Shown here piece by piece: positions 1-6,518 of a DNA stretch of 9,279 nt. Numbering within the stretch: position 1 is the first letter of the stretch; each line of letters starts with the position of its first letter. Under the pieces are notes generated by a model, which saw only the letters and a program-made list of their open reading frames with translations, searched no databases and was not told where the DNA came from. Source of the stretch: Cytophagales bacterium (GTDB lineage Bacteria; Bacteroidota; Bacteroidia; Cytophagales; Cytophagaceae); NCBI GenBank assembly GCA_025360235.1, contig JANYCO010000465.1, forward strand, positions 1 through 9,279. Reading direction: 5' to 3'. The position numbers and the translations under genes are program-made.

Positions 1-138
1 GACCTAAATAGAAACGGAAGATGGGATGCTACCAACATTTATAAAGATATTCCTCCAGAACCAGTTAAGTTTTACAAAGAAAAAATCAATCTAAGAGCCA
101 ACTGGGAACTATTAGACATCAATTTTGATGTCAAATAA
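1..138 (+). CDS. 3' end of probable Ig-like (Big_5) domain lipoprotein
   Basis: Frame 1 is open from the first base to a TAA at 136-138 and encodes 45 residues, so this is the C-terminal tail of a gene that starts outside the window. The tail has the pattern D-x-N-x-NGRWD, then PPEPVKFY, then INLRANWEL. From memory of the family, this resembles the C-terminus of Bacteroidota envelope lipoproteins with an N-terminal Big_5 Ig-like domain, which end with an 'NGKWDTG ... PE.V.YY ... I.VRANWE' block. The assignment rests on this short tail only, and the Ig-like domain itself is not in view. No terminator hairpin with a T-run follows the stop. Confidence 0.55.
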   Translation, partial: DLNRNGRWDATNIYKDIPPEPVKFYKEKINLRANWELLDINFDVK

Positions 139-606
139 CAAATTCTGATATAATCAAATTACCTCAAGTTTATAAGTCCACAATCCGTGTTGATTAATTG
201 CTTCCAATGGTTAATCTAGGTACTCCTTGATGTGAAGAACAAAGTAACACACATTTCCATAATCAAAAGGTGGTATAAATAGACTCTTATTAATACGAGA
301 TCAACAATGTTAATAAGGGAAAAACAAATAGGGATATCTAATTCGGTATGTTAAAGAAGTATTTAAAGTACTATTTATTAATTAAATACACTATTAATAA
401 AGTGTGAATTACTGTGGACGAAAAACAGACTTATCCATTTATCTAAAATACAACAGTGTAAAAAATTACTTTTACACGAATCCACAGCCTTAATAATAAG
501 TAATAATAAATTTTTTAAATTTTATATTATTAAATGATTGGTGTAAAAGAATTATCTGGAGACTAGCGAAACAAAAAACCTTTTTCGTAACAGATAAAAA
601 AATCAC
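139..606. other. AT-rich intergenic region with inverted repeats and DnaA-box-like 9-mers
   Basis: No credible reading frame was found in these roughly 470 bases. Several structures are visible. An inverted repeat has arms CTTATTAA (286-293) and TTAATAAG (310-317). Another has arms GTGTAAAA (456-463) and TTTTACAC (470-477), and GTGTAAAA recurs at 541-548. Imperfect matches to the DnaA box TTATCCACA lie at 413-421 (reverse strand), 431-439 and 478-486, with a weaker one at 403-411 (reverse strand). A nearly pure A/T stretch follows at about 491-536 and includes TAATAATAA twice. The combination could be a replication-origin-like or regulatory region, but no box is perfect and the base composition makes chance matches likely. 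Confidence 0.45.
456..477. repeat. 8-bp inverted repeat GTGTAAAA-N6-TTTTACAC
   Basis: Both arms match perfectly around a 6-nt centre, the spacing expected of an operator for a dimeric regulator. A third copy of the half-site lies at 541-548, about 90 bases before the MMPL start codon. No T-run follows, so it is unlikely to be a terminator. The binding protein, if any, is unknown. Confidence 0.4.
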
Positions 607-614
607 TAACTTTG
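607..614 (+). promoter_or_regulatory. Bacteroidota-type -7 element (TAACTTTG) for the MMPL gene
   Basis: The eight bases match the Bacteroidota sigma-A -7 consensus TAnnTTTG exactly and end 16 nt before the ATG at 631. That implies a very short leader of roughly ten bases. No good TTG/TTTG -33 element is visible at the usual distance upstream, which weakens the call. Near-identical TAACTTTA elements precede the tlpA-like and PIG-L genes in this window. Confidence 0.45.
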
Positions 615-630
615 GTCCTTTACGGAAAAC

Positions 631-3345
631 ATGTGGTATAAGATTTCGAGTATTGTAATAAAAAACCGGTTGATTTTTTTGTTAATCACCGTGTTGATAT
701 CTGTATTTATGGCTTGGGAGTGTAGAAAGATTGAGATCTCCTACGACTATATTCAAATTGTTCCTGAGACAGATTCAGAGCTGATCTACTATAAAGAATT
801 TAAAAAAACTTTTGGTGAAGACGGAAATATTTTTGCAATCGGAATGCAGGACAATTCTGTATTTACGCTTGAAAAATTTTCTAAGCTTAAGGCCTTCTGT
901 GCAACATTAAAAGCCACTCCAGGAGTAAAAGATGTTATTTCTTTACCTACACTTAAAAATCTAATAAAAGATACTACCAATAAAAAATTTAGTCAGGAGT
1001 TAATTTTTCCAGAAAAAATTCGTGACCAAAAACAATTAGATAGTTTATTTAAAGAAGCTGGTAATGTAAAAGTTTACGATAAGCTATTGGTTAACCGTAA
1101 TACAAATGCATTATTGGTTGCTGTATCCTTGGATGCAAACTATCTGAACTCAGCAAAAAGAGCCGAGGTAATGGCAACCATTATGGAGCTCTCCAAAAAT
1201 TTTTCGGCTGACGCCGACATCCCACTTCACTATGCCGGCCTACCTTATATCCGAGCCATTATGGTGAAGGAGATGAAATGGGAACTCATTACACTTTTGG
1301 GATTATCCATATTGGTTACATCAGGAATTTTATTCTTATTTTTCCGGTCTTTTTCCTCTGTTGTTTTTACCTTCTTAGTCATAATGACGACCCTGATTTG
1401 TACAGGAGGTACCATTGTATTATTAGGTTATAAAATCACGGTACTTACAGGAGTGCTTCCGGCACTTATTATTATTATAAGTATTCCCAACTGTATTTAT
1501 ATGTACAATAAGTACCATCAGGAATACAAACGCCATCAGAATAAAATTAAAGCGGTAAGTCGGATTATTGAAAAAATCGGATTCCTGACCTTCATGACCA
1601 ACATGAATACTGCTGTTGGTTTCTTCGTATTATATTTTACAAATATCGTTACGATAAAACAATTTGGTTTGGTAGCAGGGATTCTTAGCGTTGCAACTTT
1701 CCTGATTACACTTATTATAATTCCTACGTTTCTTCTTTTCCTTCCACCACCAACGGCAAAACAACTTAAGCACCTGGATCTTGGTTTTTTAAGAAAAGTA
1801 AATCAATTGTTGGAAACCATTACCCTTCGCCACCGTCCGTGGATCTATGCGGTGACTATGATTTTGTTGGCGATTTCCTTTTTTGGAATTACAAAATTGA
1901 AACCTATTTCATATATGGTGGACGACTTGCCAGAGCGCAGTACGATACGTACGGATCTGGCATTTTTTGAACAACATTTTAATGGTGTAATGCCTTTGGA
2001 GATCGTAATAAATCTTGGTAAGAAAAAAGCATTGCTTAGAAACTATCCTCATTCAAAAATATCCAATCTTGAAAAACTGGAGGAACTGGAAAAATACCTG
2101 CTTAATTTTAACAACATCTCCCCTCCCCTTTCCATTCTTAATGTAGTGAAAGGAGCCACACAGTCTTTCTATGGCGGTGACCCGGAATTTTATAGACTTC
2201 CGACAACAAACGAACGCTCTTTTATTCTAAAATATTTTGGGAACAACGAACAGCAAAATAATCTTTTAAGAGCTTTTGTGGACAGTACCGGACAGTATGT
2301 GCGCTTTACTTGTAAAGTAGCTGATCTTGGAACAATTAAAATGAACGAACTCATCCAGCAAAATATTCAAAAGAAAGCGGATGAAATATTTAAAAAGTCG
2401 GATGGTTATGAAGTAAAAATAACGGGAACTACACTACTGTTTTTGAAAGGAAATAAATACCTCATCGACGATCTTTCGGAAAGTCTATTGTACTCCTTTA
2501 TTCTGATCTCTTATATGATGGCGTTTATTTTTACAACGCTTCGAAAAGTATTAGTTTCAATGATTCCTGTGGTAATCGCAACTTTCGTTTACCTTATTGT
2601 AGATAAATACCAGCTAACGATATTTTCTGAAAACCCTCTTTCTTATCTTGGACTATGTGCGGTCTTGCTTATTTCTAATTTTAAAGAGATGAGAATGTTT
2701 CTTATTTCATTAGCACCACTCGTGTTGTTTGTGTTGGCTTATTTGATTTGTAATTTTTTGATCAGCGATTTGTCTTACATTCAATCTATTTTGAATAATC
2801 CTTTGTATTATATTATGCTGTATTCTTTTTGGCTGGCATTTATTTATACCAATCCAAAAATGATTCTTATTTCCATGATTCCAAATGTGATCCCAATGAT
2901 TATGACTGCCGGAATTATGGGCTTGTTCCACATTCCACTAAAACCAAGTACCGCGCTTATCTTCGGAATCTCTTTCGGTATTTCTATAGACAGTACGATT
3001 CACTTCTTAAGTAAGTACAAACAGGAAATAGTTTATTCAAGAGGAAATGTTTTGGAGGCGGTGACAAAAAGCATTCAGGAGGCAGGAGTGAGTATGATTT
3101 ATACTTCTATCGTTTTGTTTTTTGGTTTTGTAATTTTTGTGTTTTCAAATTTTGGTGCAACAGTGGCATTGGGATTACTTACTTCGCTTACCTTATTTTT
3201 TGCAATGTTTACCAACCTCACGATTCTTCCGGCTCTCTTGCTTACGCTTAGCAAGGGTGATCATAAGGTACCGTTGAAACTTCCAAAAAGGAAAAAGAAG
3301 AAAAGGGGCGGTGAGGCTGCGGAGTCTGGTGTAGGTGCGGAGTAG
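631..3345 (+). CDS. RND-superfamily MMPL exporter with triplicated TM hairpin
   Basis: This 904-residue inner-membrane protein has the two-fold RND/MMPL plan, with proton-driven export of lipids or other hydrophobic compounds as the usual family role; the substrate is unknown. TM1 (about 13-30) is followed by a periplasmic domain (31-215) and a helix cluster (216-372). A second lone helix (about 405-425) leads to a second periplasmic domain (426-610) and a second cluster to about 875. The second cluster carries the conserved stretch FGISFGISIDSTIHFL with Asp787, a likely proton-relay residue. The matching first-half site reads ISIPNCIYMYNKYH, with Asn287 instead. Residues 615-770 contain three tandem copies of the TM hairpin normally present once (starting at 615, 665 and 720), which explains a length about 105 residues above what I expect. 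The C-terminus is a basic tail (KRKKKKRGG) in unusually G-rich DNA. The ATG at 631 gives a normal N-terminal membrane anchor. The gene appears monocistronic. Confidence 0.9.
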   Translation: MWYKISSIVIKNRLIFLLITVLISVFMAWECRKIEISYDYIQIVPETDSELIYYKEFKKTFGEDGNIFAIGMQDNSVFTLEKFSKLKAFCATLKATPGVKDVISLPTLKNLIKDTTNKKFSQELIFPEKIRDQKQLDSLFKEAGNVKVYDKLLVNRNTNALLVAVSLDANYLNSAKRAEVMATIMELSKNFSADADIPLHYAGLPYIRAIMVKEMKWELITLLGLSILVTSGILFLFFRSFSSVVFTFLVIMTTLICTGGTIVLLGYKITVLTGVLPALIIIISIPNCIYMYNKYHQEYKRHQNKIKAVSRIIEKIGFLTFMTNMNTAVGFFVLYFTNIVTIKQFGLVAGILSVATFLITLIIIPTFLLFLPPPTAKQLKHLDLGFLRKVNQLLETITLRHRPWIYAVTMILLAISFFGITKLKPISYMVDDLPERSTIRTDLAFFEQHFNGVMPLEIVINLGKKKALLRNYPHSKISNLEKLEELEKYLLNFNNISPPLSILNVVKGATQSFYGGDPEFYRLPTTNERSFILKYFGNNEQQNNLLRAFVDSTGQYVRFTCKVADLGTIKMNELIQQNIQKKADEIFKKSDGYEVKITGTTLLFLKGNKYLIDDLSESLLYSFILISYMMAFIFTTLRKVLVSMIPVVIATFVYLIVDKYQLTIFSENPLSYLGLCAVLLISNFKEMRMFLISLAPLVLFVLAYLICNFLISDLSYIQSILNNPLYYIMLYSFWLAFIYTNPKMILISMIPNVIPMIMTAGIMGLFHIPLKPSTALIFGISFGISIDSTIHFLSKYKQEIVYSRGNVLEAVTKSIQEAGVSMIYTSIVLFFGFVIFVFSNFGATVALGLLTSLTLFFAMFTNLTILPALLLTLSKGDHKVPLKLPKRKKKKRGGEAAESGVGAE
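2473..2940 (+). repeat. Three tandem copies of a TM-hairpin unit inside the MMPL gene
   Basis: At protein level, three consecutive units align without gaps over 34 residues each: from Leu615 (2473), Phe665 (2623) and Ile720 (2788). Shared features are [SN]-[EN]-x-[PL]-L-x-[YS] at the start, a hydrophobic segment, a short polar turn (TTLRK, KEMRM, TNPKM), then L-[IV]-S-[ML]-[IA]-P-x-V. Unit lengths are about 50, 55 and 50 residues. The DNA copies have diverged, so the duplication is old and not an assembly artefact. Unit 3 leads straight into the canonical GIMGLFHIPLKPSTALIFG motif and is probably the ancestral-position copy in part. Confidence 0.7.
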
Positions 3346-3516
3346 GCTAGGGTTATTTTTCTCTTGTTGTTGCTCACACTCTTGCTCATTTGTCTATACT
3401 GTGATTCGTTTGATTTATGTGATGGTATGATTTTTTATTTTTATACTATTGCCGTTCACTTTAGGAACGGAATTTGGGATCTATGATTTGTAGAATAAAA
3501 ATGGTTAATTGAGAAT
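3346..3516. other. Intergenic region between MMPL and inhibitor genes
   Basis: These 171 bases contain no reading frame of note and no clear terminator. The only structured element is the palindrome at 3449-3470. TTGCTCA occurs twice near 3370-3390, with no evident meaning. Confidence 0.5.
3449..3470. repeat. REP-like palindrome, copy 1 (degenerate)
   Basis: The sequence TTGCCGTTCACTTTAG at 3449-3464 is identical to 4030-4045. It is followed by GAACGG, giving a 6-bp stem CCGTTC/GAACGG. Compared with copy 2, one T is missing, which shortens the stem. No T-run follows, so it is better read as a short interspersed palindrome than as a terminator. It ends 46 bases before the inhibitor start codon. 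Confidence 0.6.
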
Positions 3517-4020
3517 ATGGATTGGTGGATATACATTTGTTTTGTGGTGGTTTATATTATCTCGTTTGGAGTAAGTCGTCTCCATTTTATGAAAAGAAAA
3601 TATAAAATCATTTTAGTGCTTTCTATAATTGCAATAACATGCGCATTTTTTTACTATAAAAATTTCTGCGACTATTATGAAAGCGGAGAAACAGATACGT
3701 TCAACCTTAACGTTGGTGAGACATTTGAAATAAAACTTTACGAGAATGGATCGACTGGTTATGTAAATTGTTGGCTAAATGAGAGCGAATCTCGAATCGT
3801 CAAAAGAGTAAATGAAGACTATGTACCAGGAATAAACGCCAGACTTGGCGCTATTGGATCAGGAGGAATCGTAACCATTACTTTTAAAGCGATTTCAACT
3901 GGTCGTCAAACTATAAAAATTGCAAATTGTCCGGTTGGTCCGGAACAAAAGAAATGTGCGGAGTACACAGATAAAACAACAGAGACGGAATACGAATTTA
4001 TGGTGGAGGTTAAGGAATAA
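3517..4020 (+). CDS. Membrane-anchored chagasin-like peptidase inhibitor (I42 family)
   Basis: The 167-residue product has two hydrophobic segments (about 4-20 and 30-47) followed by a soluble domain from about 57. That domain resembles chagasin/inhibitor I42 proteins, which block papain-type cysteine peptidases by inserting three loops in the active site. Loop one is recognisable as N77-GSTGY-82 with W86 (family NPTTGYxW). Loop two is GSGG at 114-117, followed by the typical ITFKAISTGRQTIKI strand pair. The third loop, usually RPWE, is replaced by NCPVGPE (137-143). Four cysteines (51, 85, 138, 147) in the outer domain could form disulphides. An alternative start at Met25 (3589) would give a one-helix MKRKYKIILV anchor, which looks equally natural. 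The domain should face the periplasm. REP-like palindromes flank the gene on both sides. Confidence 0.75.
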   Translation: MDWWIYICFVVVYIISFGVSRLHFMKRKYKIILVLSIIAITCAFFYYKNFCDYYESGETDTFNLNVGETFEIKLYENGSTGYVNCWLNESESRIVKRVNEDYVPGINARLGAIGSGGIVTITFKAISTGRQTIKIANCPVGPEQKKCAEYTDKTTETEYEFMVEVKE

Positions 4021-4029
4021 GCCCATCCC

Positions 4030-4053
4030 TTGCCGTTCACTTTAGTGAACGGT
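4030..4053. repeat. REP-like palindrome, copy 2 (perfect 8-bp stem)
   Basis: CCGTTCAC at 4033-4040 and GTGAACGG at 4045-4052 form a perfect stem around a TTTA loop. The element lies 12 bases after the inhibitor stop codon and repeats the copy at 3449-3470 in the same orientation. It might stop or stabilise the upstream transcript, but no T-run follows. Confidence 0.65.
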
Positions 4054-4160
4054 GCTAAAAGTATGGAAACAGTTTCTTTAGCAAACAAATTACAAAAGAA
4101 TACGTAAGGGGTAAAATCAACAATTTTGAAATCACCTAAATAAAAACGATATTTAAAACT

Positions 4161-4316
4161 ATGAAAGGCCTTCTCCAATTATTCATCTTATCTTTTTTTT
4201 TGCTAATCTTTACCGATTCTTGTAAACCAAAACCAGCATGCGGAAATACCAAAAAAGTGGTAAAAACGAAAACCAAGGCATTAAAGAAAAATAGCCATTA
4301 TAATATGTCTTATTAA
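4161..4316 (+). CDS. Small lysine-rich putative lipoprotein
   Basis: An ATG at 4161 opens a 51-codon frame ending in TAA at 4314-4316. The product starts MKGLLQLFILSFFLLIF, a good signal sequence, then TDSC with Cys21 as the probable lipidated residue. The lipobox is loose (T-D-S-C rather than L-A-G-C). The mature part is about 31 residues, with ten lysines, one further cysteine (PACGN) and a C-terminus of SHYNMSY. Very short basic lipoproteins of this kind are common in Bacteroidota and usually have no assigned function. Only three bases separate its stop from the LysE-family start, so the two are probably co-transcribed. The signal peptide and tight spacing are the main reasons to accept it as real. 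Confidence 0.65.
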   Translation: MKGLLQLFILSFFLLIFTDSCKPKPACGNTKKVVKTKTKALKKNSHYNMSY

Positions 4317-4319
4317 TCA

Positions 4320-4922
4320 ATGAGTTTCCTGGAAGGATATTTAGTTGGATTAGGAATGATCATTTTTATTGGTCCCGTTTTTTTCCTCTTACTTTCCAGT
4401 ACTTTGAAATGTGGTTTCACACCTGGGTTGATGGTAGCGCTAGGGATTATTTGTAGCGATATAGTTTGTGTACTGATCTGTAATTATGGGTTGGTTCCCT
4501 TTATCAATTATTCGGACAGTAATTTTTGGATTGCTTTGGTAGGAGGTATTTTGCTTATAGGATTGGGAATAAAATATCTTCAGGCAAAAAAGATTGATCC
4601 GGAAAAAAAAGTTGAGTTGCCTCATCATTATCATATCGCTTTTTTTACGAAAGGCTTCTTTGTCAATTTTGTTAATCCATTTGTATTCATGGTTTGGATT
4701 GGCTTAGTAAAATTTACCGAACGGAAGACAGGCTTAGATTCAACCTTGTTTTTTTCCGGAACACTATTAGGAATTTTCACCACCGATTTTCTGAAAGTAG
4801 CATTGGCAAAACGAATCAAAGATTTTATTAAACCTAATATATTACAATTGATCTTCAGAATCTGCGGTGTTGTATTGATAGTCTTTGGCTTAAGAATGAT
4901 TCTTTATTTTTATTTTAAATAA
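4320..4922 (+). CDS. LysE/RhtB-family exporter
   Basis: This 200-residue, very hydrophobic protein has about six predicted membrane segments (roughly 4-28, 38-58, 66-84, 108-127, 140-155, 178-199), the usual size and layout of LysE/RhtB amino-acid exporters (PF01810). Family marks visible are the early GMIIFIGPVFFLLLSSTLKCG block with Gly18-Pro19, the GIICSDIVCV segment in TM2, and FFTKGFFVNFVNPFVFMVWIGL before TM4, where NP is a typical conserved pair. The family exports basic or neutral amino acids or similar small molecules by proton exchange; the substrate here cannot be told. The ATG at 4320 is three bases after the small lipoprotein gene, so it should be translated from the same message. 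The DUF1761 gene follows 42 bases later. Confidence 0.85.
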   Translation: MSFLEGYLVGLGMIIFIGPVFFLLLSSTLKCGFTPGLMVALGIICSDIVCVLICNYGLVPFINYSDSNFWIALVGGILLIGLGIKYLQAKKIDPEKKVELPHHYHIAFFTKGFFVNFVNPFVFMVWIGLVKFTERKTGLDSTLFFSGTLLGIFTTDFLKVALAKRIKDFIKPNILQLIFRICGVVLIVFGLRMILYFYFK

Positions 4923-4964
4923 ATTGTATACCTTTAACCTATACTTACTTAAACAAACAAAATT

Positions 4965-5465
4965 ATGGGAGCAAATATGTTAGTACTTGCCTTAGCGGCA
5001 TTAATACCAATGATCATGGGTTTTATCTGGTACAATCCTAAAACCTTGGGAACGGCTTGGATGGAGGCTTCTGGTCTTACAGAAGAAAAAATGAAGGGTG
5101 CAAATATGCCTTTGATTTTTGGACTAAGTTATCTATTTAGTTTCTTTTTTACTTTCGGTATCTATGCGATGGTGGTTCACCAAGGACATGTACTCTCGAT
5201 TTTGATTAATGAGAAAGGTTTTAACGAAGCGGGTTCAGAGATCAATAAGTACTATACTGATTTCATGTCAAAATTTGGCACCAATTTCAGAACCTTTAAA
5301 CACGGCGTGTTTCACGGTGTATTAGGTGGAATAACAATTGCGCTTCCAATTATAGCCACTAGTGCACTATTTGAAAGAAAAGGATTCAAATACATTGCAA
5401 TCAATGTTGGTTATTGGGTAATTACAATGGCGTTGATGGGCGGTGTTATTTGCCAATTTGCATAA
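4965..5465 (+). CDS. DUF1761-family membrane protein
   Basis: The product has 166 residues and four likely membrane segments (about 5-23, 50-72, 113-134, 143-164). The N-terminal pattern, a helix followed by GFIWYNPKTLGTAWMEASGL, and the later FKHGVFHGVLGGITIALPI block match DUF1761 (PF08570), a family of small membrane proteins with no established function. A long hydrophilic loop (about 75-110) sits between helices two and three. The ATG at 4965 gives the expected MGAN start right before the first helix; a second ATG at 4977 would cost only four residues. A weak -7-like element, TACCTTTA, at 4929-4936 could give it its own promoter. The strong palindromic terminator at 5481-5520 ends the unit. 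Confidence 0.8.
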   Translation: MGANMLVLALAALIPMIMGFIWYNPKTLGTAWMEASGLTEEKMKGANMPLIFGLSYLFSFFFTFGIYAMVVHQGHVLSILINEKGFNEAGSEINKYYTDFMSKFGTNFRTFKHGVFHGVLGGITIALPIIATSALFERKGFKYIAINVGYWVITMALMGGVICQFA

Positions 5466-5480
5466 TAAAAGTTATCTCAA

Positions 5481-5520
5481 AAAATAAAAAGAGCGTTTTA
5501 TAAAACGCTCTTTTTATTTT
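5481..5520. terminator. Bidirectional terminator: 40-bp perfect palindrome
   Basis: The whole stretch is self-complementary, centred between 5500 and 5501, with core GAGCGTTTTA/TAAAACGCTC. A-rich and T-rich arms supply a T-run on either strand. It lies between two convergent genes, as expected of a two-way rho-independent terminator. The stop codon of the minus-strand hydrolase gene (5514-5516) is inside it. Confidence 0.92.
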
Positions 5521-6518
5521 CCTGCTATTCTTTTCAATAACTGTTTCATTCCCTCTCCAGCTCCTTTAAAATCCCCTCTTACAGGTTCTGCTTTAAGAAT
5601 GCTATTTTCGTAATAGAGTTTATAGCAATAGACAAAATCTTTTGGGTTACTGCTCATTCCTTTTTGTCCGAAACGGAGATCATAAAACAGAGTAGTGTCT
5701 CCTTCTATTTCAATATTGTACCAGCCTCTGGATAATTTGATCAAACGTTTTACAAGATCCTCCTCTTTCATTTTACCAAGCAGGTTCTGCTTTTTCGGGA
5801 AGGAGATAAACGACACAGGAGTACCTCCATCCAATAAAGAATAATAACCAATCTTGAAATCATTTTCTGTTTCTACAAACCCACACCAAAGGATGGCATT
5901 GAAAACAGTTGGTTTTGCTTCAAGGTCTTTGTAAACGATATTTTGTTGCGTTAAAGATTTTGCAAAATTATAGTGTGCTATTCCTTTAAATCCAATAGTT
6001 AAGAGCATGTAACAGCAGCTAATGATCAGTCCAAGGTTATTATATAATCTTCGTTTAGGATCATCCCGTTTTTTTACCATCGCCATGATCAAAAGGATCA
6101 TAAAAGGAATAGTGTACAAAGGGTCTACCACGAAAATATTATTGTAGGTAATTTTGTAGTCTAATGGCCAGAAAAGTTGTGTGCCCCATGAAGTATGTGC
6201 ATCTAGGAGCGGATGAGTCACCAGGGAACCAAACATAAGGTAAGACCATTCTTTCCAGGAGGCAGATTCTTTTTTATGAATTTTGTGAGCAAGCCATCCT
6301 AATAGAGGAGCAAATAAAATACTGAAGAGAATAGAATGTGAAAATCCCCGGTGCATTTCATTTGCCCGAACAGCATCCATAAAAAAATTGGCTGCAACGT
6401 CTAAGTCAGGAATGGTGCCGGCAATAGCACCCCATAAAATTGCTTTGTTCCCAACCTTTCTTCCAAGTACAGCTTCACCTACAGCAGCACCTAATACAAT
6501 TTGTGTGAGTGAATCCAT
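5514..6518 (-). CDS. Membrane-bound metal-dependent hydrolase (YdjM/YbcI type)
   Basis: The product of 334 residues belongs to the PF04307 family of inner-membrane metal-dependent hydrolases (related to E. coli YdjM and YbcI). Visible motifs are MDSLTQIVLGAAVGEAVLG at the N-terminus, PDLD at 37-40, HRGFSHS at 56-62, and THPLLDAHTSWGTQLFWP at 101-118. The His and Asp residues in these blocks are the likely metal ligands. About four membrane helices lie between residues 60 and 175, followed by a soluble C-terminal part (about 185-334) that I do not recognise. The substrate is unknown, although the fold resembles phospholipase C-type zinc sites. Its ATG overlaps the stop of the upstream acyltransferase gene by one base (TAATG), indicating translational coupling. 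The last codons run into the terminator palindrome. Confidence 0.87.
   Translation of the reverse strand: MDSLTQIVLGAAVGEAVLGRKVGNKAILWGAIAGTIPDLDVAANFFMDAVRANEMHRGFSHSILFSILFAPLLGWLAHKIHKKESASWKEWSYLMFGSLVTHPLLDAHTSWGTQLFWPLDYKITYNNIFVVDPLYTIPFMILLIMAMVKKRDDPKRRLYNNLGLIISCCYMLLTIGFKGIAHYNFAKSLTQQNIVYKDLEAKPTVFNAILWCGFVETENDFKIGYYSLLDGGTPVSFISFPKKQNLLGKMKEEDLVKRLIKLSRGWYNIEIEGDTTLFYDLRFGQKGMSSNPKDFVYCYKLYYENSILKAEPVRGDFKGAGEGMKQLLKRIAGK

Noticed and set aside
2829..3014. Plus-strand frame inside the MMPL gene
   Set aside because: It runs in another frame of a conserved membrane-protein segment and has no features of its own.
3449..4053. Integron-like cassette with attC-type ends
   Set aside because: The flanking palindromes lack the core-site pattern and the two-box layout of attC, and no integrase is present; REP-like elements fit better.
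3906..4178. Minus-strand frame of 90 codons
   Set aside because: It overlaps the end of the inhibitor gene and the palindrome and has no recognisable domain or signal; it reads as a shadow frame.
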